From contig SNVD02009699.1 of NCBI GenBank assembly GCA_013180625.2, forward strand, positions 186,001 through 250,000: a DNA stretch of 64,000 nt. Direction: 5' to 3'. A program made the translations under genes and the position numbers. This DNA comes from Boswellia sacra (Eukaryota > Streptophyta > Magnoliopsida > Sapindales > Burseraceae). Below are positions 1 through 13,621 of the stretch, piece by piece (position 1 is the stretch's first letter; the number at the start of each line of letters is the position of its first letter). The notes beneath the pieces are model-generated. The model searched no databases. It was given only the letters and a program-made list of their open reading frames with translations, and was not told where the DNA came from.

Positions 1-320
1 TTTGTGACTGGATCCATAATTTTGTTCCATTTTCATAATCGTCTTTTAATATTATCAAATGGATTATATTGAATTATTAAATTATAACAAGAAACAAAGT
101 CAACTGGGTAAACTGCCATTTCCTTAATGAAATTTTAGTAGACGGAACAATCATCAACCTTTAAAAATGAAAGTGAATGTTAATCAATTCTATCTTTTGA
201 TATATAATTTATCCTAGGATAGTATTAAGGTATGCTTTTATTCTCATAAGAATATGTATTTTTATTATTATAATAATTCATTTATATTATAACTGTATTA
301 AATTAATAAGTTTACTATAA
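1..320. other. AT-rich intergenic flank
   Basis: No coding or RNA gene is visible. The sequence is AT-rich with scattered short repeats and runs up to the target-site TAA of the MITE that follows. Confidence 0.5.
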
Positions 321-1041
321 GGGCATGTTTAGCACGCGATATTGTATAGTATAATATAGTATTGTATTATATAATATTACATTGTAAAGTATTAAAAATA
401 ATGTTATGTTGAAATTATATAGTGTTTGATGTACTCATATATTGTATTAATTTGTACAAAAAAGTAAGAATTTTTTCAAAAAAGATATACAATGTATAAA
501 TATATTTTTAGTTTATTTATAAAATTAGTTATTTAGTAATTTATTAAACAATTGTTAATTGTTGAAAAAATTACTCGGGGTCCAATGCCTCCACTAGACC
601 TATTAGACAATTCGAGTTTATGATGGCATGCTAGGTGCCAATTGGTCTAACGAGGGCAGTGGACCTCTGATGTCACCCAATGGGGGTGGTAACTCTCTTC
701 ATCCCTTTTTTATTTTTAGAAAACAAATTTTAAATAAATTTGATTTTATAACTTATCTATTAAATCCATATTTATTTATTTTAAAATCTTAAAAAATTAG
801 AGGGTATTGTTGGATATATAGAATTTTATAGGGATAATTTTGATATTTTTTATTAGTACTATACAATGTAATGCTAATGTCATGAATTAGCTATACATAA
901 TTTAATACAATATTGATGCATCTAAGAGTTGTACTTTGTATTAATTAATATTATATTAAATTAGCACCAAACATATGTATTACACTATTTAATACAATAT
1001 AGTAAAATAGTATTATATAATGTCGCGCACCAAACATGCCC
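321..1041. mobile_element. PIF/Harbinger (Tourist-like) MITE
   Basis: The left end GGGCATGTTTAGCACGCGA and the reverse complement of the right end, GGGCATGTTTGGTGCGCGA, are terminal inverted repeats that differ at three positions. The element is flanked on both sides by TAA (318-320 and 1042-1044), the trinucleotide target duplication of PIF/Harbinger elements. The interior is very AT-rich and has no transposase, so the element is non-autonomous. A GC-richer palindrome sits inside it near 579-665. Confidence 0.85.
579..665. repeat. imperfect palindrome inside the MITE
   Basis: Arm 579-600 (GGTCCAATGCCTCCACTAGACC) pairs with arm 644-665, whose reverse complement differs from it at only a few positions. 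The loop is about 43 nt. The segment is clearly richer in G+C than the AT-rich element around it, so it may be a separate small insertion. Confidence 0.6.
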
Positions 1042-1080
1042 TAAAAATATAAATTTTAACGTCTTAATATGTATCATTAT

Positions 1081-1103
1081 AATATATATATATATATATA
1101 TAT
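1081..1103. repeat. (AT)n microsatellite
   Basis: Uninterrupted AT dinucleotide run. Another lies at about 1434-1462. No gene is associated with either. Confidence 0.9.
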
Positions 1104-1430
1104 CTTTATTTATAAATTATTTGAGGATAAGTATTCTCTCTTCGTCTTGTCTTTATCCCTTCTTTTTTTATAAAAGTGTGATTGGTGGTTATAGAGATTG
1201 ATGGTTATAGAAAATATATTATAATAATATTAGATTTATAACTTAAAATCTACAATCTGATGTGACAGCTTAAATAGTAAAATCCTATTGGAGATATAAC
1301 TTCTCTTATTCATTTTTATTTTTTCCCTTTTCGAATAAATTTTTACAATATAAACTGTTGCATCAGGTTATAGACTTTTTGTTATATTAGAGTTATAAGT
1401 TTATTATTACTGAATATATTATTAAAAATA

Positions 1431-1464
<34 letters not shown>

Positions 1465-1519
1465 ATGTTTATTAATACGAAAATTTATGTATCACAATTT
1501 TTCAAAAACGGAATAAAAT

Positions 1520-2811
1520 TAGGCAATCATCAGATACTACCCCTTATGTTTGTGAAATCATCACTCTTAAATAAGGTTTGGCTTTTTTAATCACCACTTC
1601 CCCTAACTTTCTAGAAATACATCACAAATGCCCCTAATTGATAAAAACTATTTGCTTAAAGGGATAAACAAGTAAATTAATCAATTCACACAATTTCTTT
1701 TAAATAATTGCCAAATTTGACTTATTTAATTACTCAAAAATAAAATCAGACCTAGATCACTTAAAATAAATCGGTACAAGTACAACAGCCCACTAATCGA
1801 AGCCAAAATTCACCAAGAAAACCTACACCCAAAATTCCTTTTAAAAAGATCACAATAAAGCGTTGAAACTCCTTCACCATCCTCCAACCAATATTCTATG
1901 ACTCTTTTTTTCATAAGCAACTCCACGTTCCTTTGGACTGTTGACAAGATATTTGAAGAACACTTCATAATCATTTATCGGATACTTGAGGAGTTAGAGG
2001 GATGACATTGCTCAAAAGCCAAAAGATTTTTGAGTAAAATTTTGGTAGCAGCACGTATCTTCATTTTTGGAATTTCCAATTGCTGGTTTTTATATCAAAC
2101 ATGTTAGTGTTTGGCTTTGACGCAGCCTTGATTTCTACTCCATGTTGATATAACTTCGTTACACTCGGGGTAGTCGGGTCTTCAGGTCTCATGATGTTCT
2201 CCCTGCTACCCATGCTTGAATCAGAGCAATTATGTTTGACCAAAACATAATTGCTCTCTATCCTAAAGTTCTCCTTGTATTGTTGGCAAAAGTTATGCAT
2301 AAGTTTCAGAATGGAAGGTCTGTTAAATTATTGTTGGCAAAAGTTATCCTAAGGTTATGCACACCATTTCGACCTTTAGCTTTACAATGTTGTTTCGGTT
2401 GTATTGAGTGAGAAGAGAACAGAAGAGAAGGGAGGAGAAGGTATTTTCTGGTAGCCTTGCGAGCAAACACCCTTACCAATTCTTTTTTTTTTCCTGGGGC
2501 TCAACTCAAGTAGCAGCACCGCCGTTAGGAATAAAAGAGAATGGAAGAAGATTGTTATTTTTAATTAATCGATCCACTCAATTGTAAATAGGGTCATAAA
2601 AGTAATTATAATTTGACTTTTCTATCAATTAATAGTAACAAACATTAGAGGTGTTTGTGATGTATTTTTAAAAAGTAAAAAGAAATTGATTAATTAGAGA
2701 AATTTGTGATGTATTTCTAAAAAGTTAAGGGAAGTGGTTGATAAAAAAAATCAAACTTTGTTTATAAGTGATGATTTCACAAATATGACAGATGGTTTCT
2801 GATGATTGTCC
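1520..2811. mobile_element. Pack-MULE (Mutator-like, long TIR) carrying a DUF247 fragment
   Basis: The element is flanked by an exact 9-bp direct repeat, GAATAAAAT (1511-1519 and 2812-2820), the target duplication expected of Mutator-like elements. Its ends are long inverted repeats of about 120 bp: 1520-1640 matches the reverse complement of about 2690-2811 with moderate divergence, both containing CAATCATCAGA and a shared TTTGTGAAATCATCAC block. No transposase is visible. The interior encodes, on the minus strand, part of a host DUF247 gene, which makes this a gene-capturing Pack-MULE. TIR divergence suggests it is not recent. Confidence 0.85.
1868..2300 (-). pseudogene. captured DUF247 / UPF0481 gene fragment
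   Basis: DUF247 proteins are plant proteins of mostly unknown biochemical role; some members are S-locus determinants in grasses. On the minus strand an 79-codon open segment contains TKLYQHGVEIKAAS and FDIKTSNWKFQ, matching the family's 'sATeLreaGikFk ... lLDIkF' region. After a frame change at about 2063, the next frame reads LEIPKMKI, then LLAFEQCHPSN, a stop, VELLMKKRVIEYWLEDGEGV. These match the family's 'leIPpl.iDdsTe.l.rNLiAfEQc' and 'DV.lLv.kgII.nwLG.deeva' blocks. The copy is only a central fragment and has both a frameshift and a stop. The family match is from memory of consensus motifs, not from a search. Confidence 0.75.
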
Positions 2812-2820
2812 GAATAAAAT

Positions 2821-5800
2821 CTGATAAGCAGTACAGTGTATTGTTGTTCATTGGTTTACTCTGATGAATATAAAAGCTTTTATTAAACGTGGTTAGCAGC
2901 CAAAATGGGTTAGATTAGACCAACATTAATTGTGGAATTATGTCATTTTGATGCCTTGGACGTATTAATGATCCACTAATTAGGCTCTTCATTTCTACTC
3001 AAACGATTACGACCCCTTGAAAAAACAAATTTACATTTAAATGCCAATGATGGAAATAGTGATTTCATTTATTGGTTGACATGGATGTCGCCCTTTTTTC
3101 GGCCTTTTTGTCTATTAAATCTTCTTTATGGATTTGGCAATAGGCACCAGTACATTAGTTTTATTTTTAGTGGATAACTTGAAAAAAAGGTTTAAAAAGT
3201 TTAAATTATTTCTCAAAACTCAATGTGAAACTGAAATATAGTTGAAAATTACATTCATATTCAGGGGTAAGGTATATATATTTAACAAATGTTGAGAAGC
3301 ATTGCAGGCATTTTTCTATTTTTATTATCAAAATATAATTTTTATTTTAACAAACGAAAATCTTTTTATTGTTATTATACAAAACAGTTATTAGAGAGTA
3401 ATTATCTAAAAAGGCTATTTAGTTAATCTACAAGAAAATGATGGGATCTATCTTTTTTTTTATTTTAACACCACTGGAGCTTTTTTTTTCTTGTAAATTC
3501 TTTCATTTTTTTTTGTGTATTTTTCTTTATGTTATTGTTACAATTTCATTTAAATGCAGTAATAACTTTTGCTATGCTGATTACGTCTTCTCCAACTTAG
3601 TATCATGATTATTCTTTTTCATTAATTATAAGTTCTCCTCATTCTCTTAACTTTTTTTTTTTTAAGAAACCAACAATAGTTGTTACGCCAGCATTAGTAA
3701 TTTGTGACCCCAATTATGCAATTATGAAAAATGAATCCCAATCAAAGCATTATCTTAAATGTTTGAATTTTTTTTAGGGTAGGGTGTCAATTACTTGTTT
3801 AGTCATCAAGCACCATTTGGGGTTTATTTATATCTTCACACTTCATCACAACATAAAATCAACATTTCTAAACTAAAGCCATAAAATAAGCACTTCCATT
3901 TCCAGGAACTTCATTTTCTTGTCATGAAGCCTAGCTAGTCACACATCCATTTTGCACAACTTTTTTATTGCCCTTTAAGTCATTTTCCCAAAGCTTATGG
4001 CCAAATAAGTTGATAATAACAAGTTGAAAGGATGAGTAGCACAAGATGGTTATATTTTCAAATATGAAACTTCCAACACTCGTTACAAGTTGAAATTTAA
4101 TCCTATCATTCTCTAACGTAATTAAAGAAATAAATTAAGTGGTTGATTAATTAAAAATTACACATATATATACTTTAATTTGTTTACACTAATTTATAAC
4201 TCCTAATTCAATGCAATGCAATGGGTGTAAATGAAAACTTAAGAGGTGGTTTATATTTAATGTCAATTGTCAACTCACCAATTCATATTCATTTGATGAG
4301 CATAAATCAATGGTTACAGGGGTTGGTGCAAAAATTATAAGTTGAAAATTAAAGTTTATATAGATTAACCCGTATATAAGATGATACACTTTTAATAATG
4401 TATATATAGTTTTTTTTTTCACCTATTTAAGATTTCTGAGCTAATAATAACAAAAAATTGGGTTTAGCATTATTTTATAAAATAAATTTTTTTGTTTGAT
4501 AAATAAAAATTGTGTAAACCACATTTGTTACGCACTTGTATGACATCAAGCATTTGGGAAATTCCAAGGTGATGTTAAAGCAAAGACAAAAAATGACCAA
4601 ATAGGTTATAATCTTATCACACTTATGTCAGTAGATCAAATAATTGAAGAGTCTACAGACAATTTTTACATAACGCCTTTCATCATGGTGATAGAATATA
4701 CTTTGAATAATCCCTGAAATATAGTTTTTCTCCTAGTCTAATTAATATGATTATTGACCTTTAGATATAAAGATTTGAACAGTACTCTCAATTTTTGTAA
4801 AAATCTTAGTTACTTTTATAAATTTTAAAGAGATCTAGTCAAATTAGAAAAAGTTAAAAAAATCTTTATAATTTTAATGTAATCTTAACTTACCAATCAA
4901 AAGTCAAGTAATCCATTTCAATATATCTATTACAATATAGACTTCAAGTCCACTTTGATGATTTTTTATTTTTTTTGTAATTTTTTTTCAAAAGTTAAAC
5001 TTAAATTTAAGATTTAATCATGTAATTAATAAAAAAGAGATGTCTTTTCTTTGAAAATAACCAAGTGATCAAGGATTCAAGATCCCAGCCTTAAACTTTA
5101 AATTAAGAAAACAACCATTCCTTACTAACTATTTAAATTGGACTTTTCTTAAAAGTTTGTTCCTCTACTCAATTAAATTATAATAGATTTGGAAAGATGT
5201 TTAATTAATTAATTTATTAAAAAATTTGACGCCATCTAGTGGCACATGCTTGCCATATGAATATATGATCATTAAATGGAAAGATCCCAATTTTGTGGGT
5301 GAATTTCAATAAAGGGTTTGGTTTTATTATTTACTAAATTCGCATAATAGAACAATAAATATTTGTATTGTACCTAACTAGCACAAATCACTATGTGTCT
5401 ATTAGATTTAAAGTCCATTGGAAGCAAAACATTTTCTTGATTTCTTTGTTTTTCCTAATTTTTAATTTATTCTAAACATGCTCCGTTGGATACACATATT
5501 AAACATGTATTGATTTTATTTTTAATTTTCAGGATAATTTAATAGAAAATATATTTTGGATATTAAAGTAAAATCCAAAATTTTCTACTGGTATATTATT
5601 TACCATATATAATCGATTAACTTCATAATATAGTTAAGATATAAAAGTAGACTTAAATAAAAAGAAAATCATATAATAGAAAATATTAATTCTAAGGGGA
5701 GCCTCCTAATTAACATTAAAAAAATAAACATTAAAATATATAATAAATAATAAAATTTCACTTAAAAGATACTTTAGTTCAGCATTCAAGGGAAGGTCAA

Positions 5801-6230
5801 GAGAAAAGACTCAAGACAAATCTTTCCACCCTTTCAACCGGCTCGTTTTGAGAAAATAAAATAAAAAACAATGGTATAATAAAAAAATTAAAATTTTATC
5901 ACAAAGACTTTGAACATTTACAAAAACATATTATATAATATTCAAAACAAAGAGAATATTCATATTTGTTTCTGGTCCTATCTTAAGATATTATAATAAG
6001 GATAAAATCCGATAAGTAATTTTGAAAAACAATTCAAAATACTAAAAACAAGTAGAGAGCCTGCCCATTAGCCTGATACTTAATTTTGGTAAAAAAAAAA
6101 AAATTATCTAACAAATTAGAATAAAATAAAATCAAAACAAAAAATTATACTGTTAGTACAGTAATGATTAACAGAAAACCAAAAATAAAAAAATGAAAAA
6201 AAAGCAAAAGCGTCATTAAATAAAAAAAAA
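2821..6230. other. intergenic region upstream of the fucosyltransferase gene
   Basis: AT-rich non-coding DNA with many homopolymer T and A tracts. I see no ORF with a recognisable product, no tRNA and no clear paired terminal repeats. Confidence 0.5.
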
Positions 6231-6282
6231 AATGAAAATACTTTGCTTGCACAACTCTTCATCATCCCACGCAGCACGTGCC

Positions 6283-6321
<39 letters not shown>

Positions 6322-6392
6322 ATCACTAGAAACCAAAACGAAAGCTTACATATAACCAGACACCCGCACACTAGAGAGAGAGAGAGAGAGCC
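6283..6392. repeat. (CT)n ... (AG)n pair in the 5' leader
   Basis: A CT run (about 6287-6317) and a GA run (about 6373-6391) are separated by about 55 nt. They lie 145-250 nt before the start codon of the fucosyltransferase gene, probably in its promoter or 5' UTR. Because CT and AG runs are complementary, a transcript containing both could fold into a hairpin. TC-rich leaders are common in plant core promoters. Confidence 0.75.
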
Positions 6393-6535
6393 AACGCAGC
6401 AACAACAAAAAGCGGCAGCAGCAGCTCGAAGCTTTTCTCTTCTCTTCTTTTGTGTTTGTTTCATGTTATGTAGCGGAGGGAGGAGGAGCCGTGAATTCTA
6501 CGATACTTTTTTTTTTTTTTTTGTGCATTGGCCAA

Positions 6536-9500
6536 ATGCACGCCTATAATCGACTGCCCAGCAGTGGCCATACGACGCCGTCTCCCCCTGCCTCTCCCCT
6601 CCGTTCCCCTCGTTACCGCCACGGCCGTTCCAAGGCGGGTCGTTTCACACCCGTTGGGCCGCCGGGTCGGGCTAACTTGCCCCACAGACTTGCTTGGTTG
6701 CTCCTCTCTGTTCTTCTTCGTCGTCAGGGTATCTTCTTGTTCGCTCCGCTTATTTATATCTCCGGAATGCTTCTCTACATGGGTACGGTGTCCTTTGATG
6801 TCGTCCCCATTATCAAGCACCGCCCTGCTCCTGGTTCCGTTTATAGGAGTCCTCAGGTTTATGCCAAGCTGAAGCCCGAGATGGATGCTGATAATTCCTC
6901 TGCTGATGCGGTGTGTTTTTGTCTCTCTTTTTTTTGGGGTTTTAAGTCGCTGAATTGCTTGCTTGATTTTGCGATGTGGGTGGGATTTGGAATGTTGATT
7001 CGAGGTGAATTTTGGTTTTATTTGTTGGATTTTGATGGATCATTGAGGTATCTGACGTGGGTCGACTTTGTTTTCTTGCTTTGGATCGAAATGTTTCGTT
7101 AGATTTGATGGAACTTGGGATAATGCATTTTGTTTGTGAATGTACTTAAAAGCTTGTCTCTTTGCAGCGTTTAAGGAATAATCAAATTTGGCAATCGGAT
7201 TTTGGTTTTGTATTGATCTCAAATCTTTCGTCTCCGTGAACTCTGTAATATAGTTGCATGTGTACTTATAGCTACTGGATGGAGAAATTGAATTTGATTA
7301 ACTTGTGCGTTAGTTAACAGTTCGACAATAGTGGTATGGATCGACAGGTAGGGATAGTTGTGCCATCCGAGAATCTGGTTGTACTTTGATCTTTTGAGTT
7401 TTCCAATCTGTAGACCAACTTAGGACAAGCTATGTGATTTGTCTAGCACAGGCACCAGCTATAAAACAGGGGAACTTAGGATTTCGGACGTGTTTGTTGG
7501 TTGGTGTTTGAAGAAGCGAATACGAAAAGAGTTCTCCATTATCTTCATAGTTGCTATCAGTTAGATTGTTGGAATTGTAGAATAGTCTTTTGAGTACTAA
7601 GTTTGGGTTCTTTTATTTTTATTCTTATTTGTTTCCTGTTAAATCTATGCGATTATTTTATTCCTAACAGTTCTGAAAACATTAGAAAACGTCTTATATC
7701 TGTTTCGTGAATAAGAGTGTTTTGAGAACAATTTTTTTGAGGAAACTATTTTTTGGAACAGTAGTTAAAAATTTTCAAGTTAAAGGTAGCTTTTTAGAAA
7801 ACTGCTTGGAAAGGGGTGGCAATCATGTCCTAGCTTTAGCTGTGAGTTTGCGTTTTCCTTGTTTGAGATGCAGCTTGTTTTTGGGAAAATTAGGAAACAG
7901 GCTGCAATTTGATTACTCCGCCTCACTGATTACTGATATTTTCAGTTGAAACTAAAAGATTCGTGGAATGGAACTTGAAATAGATTAAATATTTTCATCA
8001 GTTAGAAAACATAATGGGCAAAGGATAGAATTTGACTCCGTGAAAGTTTTACAGCTATTGTTGTGTGCAAATTCTGGTAAACATGCATTGCACAATTCAG
8101 ATAATGTTCCACTTTTTGCAAAGTTTGAAATATTACCTTCTTCTCTTAGTGCCTATCATATGATCATTTGGTCAATTCTATAGCTTTCCCCTATGACTTA
8201 AGGTTCCGGGTATGTCAATGATTTTTTTTTTTTTTGTTTCCAGATACTTTTGCTAGGGCAGCTTCTATCTTTTTGTTTCCCATCTAGTGTCATTATAATT
8301 CTCAATTAATTGCCTGGGGATCTGCATTTTATTGTTGACCTGTATGCTTTCCTATAAAAAAATCTGAAGAAACGTTTGAATGGTGGCATGGTTGAGGCGG
8401 TTTTTGAAAATTTTCTGATGCAAATATTTATGGAACTATCTGTTTGGTGTATTACAGGATACAATTGTCATATAGGTAATGTCCCTGTGTTTGACCTATA
8501 TATTTATTTTTTTAGTACTGATTTGAGTTAGCAACTTCCACTGTAGATATCGACCATATGGAAAACTTCCTATAAAGGTGGAGACTGGAAACCATGTATT
8601 AAGAAGTCTTCAGGAGGTGTGTATCATGTCTTTGTTGTTGTTCTTAAAGAAAGAAAAAGTTCTTTTCATACGCATATCAGCATTTTTGTTTTCAAACTAT
8701 TCACACTGAACAATGCTGGGGCTTGAGCATATCTGGTTGCTTTTGGCAATTTAGTCTGTTGGACTGTGCAGTAATGTAGCTTAAACTTGCCTTTGTTCCA
8801 ATTTTTTATTCTCGTGACTTATCATCCCACCCGGCTTGTTTCGACTGTTATTGGCTAGATATTAGCCTCTATTCTATAAAACCATATCATTCTGATTTAC
8901 AAGTAGTGTTCACGCTGCGGATTGTCCTCTGTTACTTTCATTTCTTTTGAATCAGAGAGTATCTACTGCCTAACGGATGTGATTATGTGTCAGCCGATGG
9001 GTTCACATGTTTGCCACTAAAGGTTACTTTGCATTGGAAACTAATTGATGGGTATTAAATGTTGGGTTATAAATTTATTTGCATGCGGAGGGAAGCCTTT
9101 AGTATACAACAATTTTGTTCCTTAGGAGGTCATGTAATTCGTTGCCTTTTTGGCATTCCTCTCCCCTTCTTTCTGCTATTTAAGTTGTTAATGATTCTAT
9201 ATTGGGTCTAGTGTATTCGCTACGGTATGCACTAGTTTGATTCTTGATTTAGAGTACCTTGTAGATTGGTGATTTGTACATTTTGGTCATATTTGTCTTT
9301 GTATCCTTTTCGTGTTTTAATGACTGGTCATTGTTTTATTTGTTAGGCTTACCTGAATCGAATGGTTACATCTCTGTTGAGGCCAATGGTGGCTTAAATC
9401 AGCAGAGGACATCGGTTGGTTTTATTCCTTTTGTGCTGTTTATCTATTCCTCTCCCTCTTTCTCTCTTTTTGTATGAGAAAGCTTGCTCATTTTCTGTCT

Positions 9501-12500
9501 GCAGTGACTTGTATCTTCTCAACCTGGTTGTTTATTGTGGATATTTTGTAGATATGCAATGCAGTTGCTGTGGCGGGCTATCTTAATGCAACACTTGTGA
9601 TCCCAAGTTTTCATTATCATAGCATTTGGAGAGATCCTAGGTTTGTAACCATTGGTTATCTTTAAAATTGATGTGGTAGGACTGGGGGAAATAATGATTG
9701 GTAGCGGGAAAAGAAACATAACTACATGTAGATGTCTAAACTTTGACCTGACTATCTTTAGAATTTGGTTATGCCATGATATTATTTGTTTATCAGGCCA
9801 CATGAGCTCATAATAGACAATGCACATTTAAGTGAGCTTTTTTGAGAACCAGATGACCTTATTTCTATGTTATTGATACATTACTGCCATTTCAATCTCT
9901 AATAAGGTTTTTAATTAGTTATTCTCTCCCATATACCTCTGGAAAAAAAAGTGGCAGAAGCAGATCTTTTTTCTTTTGTTGCATGCATAGGTGGTTTCTT
10001 TGAGATTCGAAGTTTGCTTTTCTAACTGACAAATATAATATAAAAAATCTTACTTGAAGTTTGCTTTTGGATGATTAGTGAGTATCAACCTTAACATGTT
10101 GACACTTGTATGAACATCTTCTGGAATGTAGTTATTTGTTTCATGATTGCTTGCGAGAAGATCCATTTGTGATAGCTTTCTTTACACAAAATAAAGAATC
10201 TCCAACTTTTCCGACTAAAAGTAAACTTCGCGATCTCGTCCTTGTTAAAAACGAAAAGAATTCTGGTATTGATTCGTTATAATTACATAAAATTCGTTCA
10301 ATGTTTATCATTGGACAAATTTTTTAGAGATGTCCGGTCATCTTTTCTTGTGAGTTTCAATCGTCCTGCAATCAATTTTGTGGAATTTTATTTTATAAAT
10401 GAGCAATTAGAGTTTACAGAGGATTATATGTAACTAGGATTATTTTGTGTCCATCATCTTTCCTTTGTTTTTCCTATTTTTTCTCTTCTTATTCAATGTT
10501 CATGAACATTGTAGAATTTGCATGTTTGTTACTTTGTATAATTTTCAATATTCTATTAAATATTTGGTCATGAACTTCAATATGTTCATGAGGAATGTTA
10601 TGTTTTATTAAGCACTGATTTTCTATTGAATGTTTGATCTTTCACTTGGATTAAAGCAATATTTTGGTGGGATTACTTTTCCAGTGTATTCAGAGATATT
10701 TACGATGAAGAATACTTCGTCAGCAGCTTGCATAATGACGTGCGAGTGGTTAATAAGATTCCTGAATATATAATGGAGCGCTTTGACCACAACATGAGCA
10801 ATGTTTTCAACTTCAAAGTAAAAGCTTGGTCACCCGTTCAGTTTTATAAGGATGAAGTTCTTCCAAAGCTGCTTGAAGAAAAGTGAGTATAAACAAGAGT
10901 TGTTGCAGTTCTTTTCCCAACTTTAACGTGCTTTTAGAGTTATGGTTAGAGTGAAATTTAATACGGAGAAATGGAACTTTATGATCAAATAAGTAATGGT
11001 CATTCAGAAATAGATGTTTTTGTATCTGTTTGTTGTCTTATAAAGATAACCCATTATATTTCCTTTATTCTACAAAATCTGCAATTTTTGCAGTCTTAGT
11101 TGGTTATTGCTTAACTGAGTGCTATATCAACTTCCTTGTAGTTGTGGTTGATTGCCAATTGAATTAGTTTTAACTACGTAATGGTTCTTTCTTTTTGTTA
11201 TTTATTAGATTAGCAGTAATTCTGTAATACTTCTAAAGGAATCTACATAGCACTTAGTCCAACAAAGTCTTGACCCTAATTACCTAAAATTTTTCTGGCA
11301 TTCAACTTATTTTTATTTATTCATTTTTCTGTTTTATTGGTGAGATTTGAATTCGTTACCTTATCTCCAATTGATACAATAAACCCCTTCGTCAGAGCTG
11401 CTTTGATACTGTATTTTTGTAATTTTTAACAAGTTTTATGAGGTAGAATTTGATTTATCACTTAGTATTAATTTTGTCTATGATATTCTAGGTTTTCATG
11501 CCTAAAATATTTTGGTAGCTCAAGGATTGATGCATGCTGGCATCATTGTCGTGACATTAATGAGTTTAATCTATCATGGCTTGCACCATTTATATTATAA
11601 TTGTGATTCATGGGCAGAGAATGAGGATACCAATGATTATATTTTGAAGTGCCTTTTTATCTGGATGAATGGCACAGGTTTATAAGGATTTCTCCTTTTG
11701 CAAATCGATTGTCATTTGATGCTCCTCCAGCTGTGCAAAGGCTTAGATGCTTGGCAAATTATGAAGCTCTAAGGTTTTCAAGTCCTATCTTAACTCTGGG
11801 AGAAACATTGGTTTCAAGAATGAAGGAACGCAGTGTAAACCATGGTGGCAAATATATTTCTATTCATTTGCGGTTTGAGGAGGTTAGTCATTGTTATGCA
11901 ACAAAGCTTTATTTTATTTCCCATCACCAACCAGACAAAAAAAAAAAAACTGATTATTGTGATGAACAACAATGGGATTTTGTTTTCACATGAGCAGGAC
12001 ATGGTTGCTTTCTCTTGCTGTGTATTTGATGGTGGAGAGAAGGAAAAAGAAGACATGAAAGCAGCCAGGGAAATAGGTTGGAAGGGGAAATTTACAAGAC
12101 CTGGTCGGATTATACGTCCTGGAGCAATCAGAATCAATGGGAAATGTCCCCTTACTCCTTTAGAGGTAATACCTAATGCTTTTGCATTGTTCTGCTATAG
12201 TATAATGATGATGCTTGAATTTCTATTGCAGCCGTGACCGTGAACTTTGTTGTTGCCTGGGAAAATATGCTCACTTTTCAAAATATTATGTTGGCATAAA
12301 ATATTGAGTACATTAATTTTCCTTTATTAGTTTTCTTTCATGATATCTTAATTATCATTATTGTTACTGGAACTATGAATTCACCTCTCTTATCATGCCA
12401 GCCAAAATTGATCAATCCATTTACGGGGAGTCTGAGTAGCTTGTGTCACTTGTATATGATGTTTGTTATTGTTTGTCTGTGTGCAGGCTAAAAGTTGATT

Positions 12501-13621
12501 ATTCATTTTCCATTTTCTTGTATCTCATCAGGTTGGCTTGATGCTTAGGGGAATGGGCTTTGATAAAAATACACATATCTATTTGGCCTCTGGAAAGATA
12601 TACGATGCAGAGAGGACAATGGCCCCATTATTGGAAATGTTCCCGAATTTGCTAACAAAAGAGATGCTGGCATCAGAGGACGAACTTTCTTCCTTTAAGG
12701 TCTGAATGTCTCGTTTTCATTTGTTTTGTTTTTGTTTTTTTTATTTTTCAGCTTTCTTCAATCCTTGAGGTGTGATTTAATGTTGTTCTTCCATCGCGTG
12801 TTACTGCTTTCAGAACTATTCTTCCAGGATGGCTGCAATTGACTACACTGTTTGTCTCCATAGTGAAGTATTTGTGACAACTCAGGGTGGAAACTTTCCC
12901 CATTTCCTGATGGGTCACAGAAGGTTCATGTATGGTGGACATTCCAAGACAATCAAGCCAGACAAGCGAAAGCTAGCTATCCTCTTTGATAATCCCAACA
13001 TTGGGTAGGTATTTGTCCGTTGTCATAAATTTTCTTAGTTCAAATGACCAATGGTTTTCATTGGGTTAGGCCTGAAATATTAGGAACAAGGAAAAGTTTC
13101 TTGAAATTCAATCCAGAAAAAAATAGGATCACTGAATGAAATGATCTGGGAAGATACATGATTGGCGACATTGTTGTGGACCTATTGGCCTTCCGGTGAC
13201 ATTAAGGATTAATTTTGTTTCAGTTGACTTTCCTTCTCTATCTGATATTATTAGTTTGTTGCTGAACCTTGCCAAAGGAAAAATTCTATTAGTTTCTTTC
13301 TAGGAAATAAAGAAGTCTAGTTGCCACAGGCCACTGTTGAAAAGAAAAGATAAGCATTACAAATGTGAAATTATTTGTTTCGACCTTTTTTAATTCATGT
13401 TCCTTTTGTCATGCATGATACATAGAGCTAATATTAATATTGCTTGCTGGATTATTTTCTTCTGCTTTAGATGGAAAAGTTTCAAACGTCAAATGCTGAG
13501 TATGCGGTCTCATAGTGATTCCAAGGGGTATGAGCTGAAGAGACCAAATGACTCAACATTCATGTTCCCATGCCCAGATTGCATGTGTCGAGCAAACAAA
13601 TCGGATAGTACAAGATCATGA
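6536..13621 (+). CDS. O-fucosyltransferase family protein (10 exons, 560 aa)
   Basis: Plant relative of protein/pectin O-fucosyltransferases (GT106/GT65-like), type II membrane proteins of the Golgi that transfer sugar from a GDP-sugar. Exons: 6536-6910, 8547-8616, 9347-9414, 9552-9640, 10685-10882, 11678-11882, 11998-12165, 12532-12699, 12814-13004, 13471-13621. All junctions are GT-AG and keep frame. Residues 8-45 are a Ser/Pro/Arg-rich cytosolic tail. A hydrophobic anchor ([20 protein letters not shown]) lies at about 66-85. Family motifs are ANGGLNQQR (161-169), HLRFEE (330-335, the nucleotide-sugar-binding HxRxE region) and [17 protein letters not shown] from 469. The ATG at 6536 fits the conserved [12 protein letters not shown] start; an upstream in-frame ATG at 6452 would add only low-complexity residues. 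Exact acceptor sugar is unknown. The donor after exon 8 (GTCTGA) is weak. Confidence 0.93.

Noticed and set aside
6216..6549. Overlapping ORFs rich in Arg-Glu or Leu-Ser on both strands
   Set aside because: They are translations of the CT and GA microsatellites in the leader of the fucosyltransferase gene.
11814..12237. ORFs of 107 and 131 codons over exons 6-7
   Set aside because: They read through the intron of the fucosyltransferase gene or are antisense to its exons.
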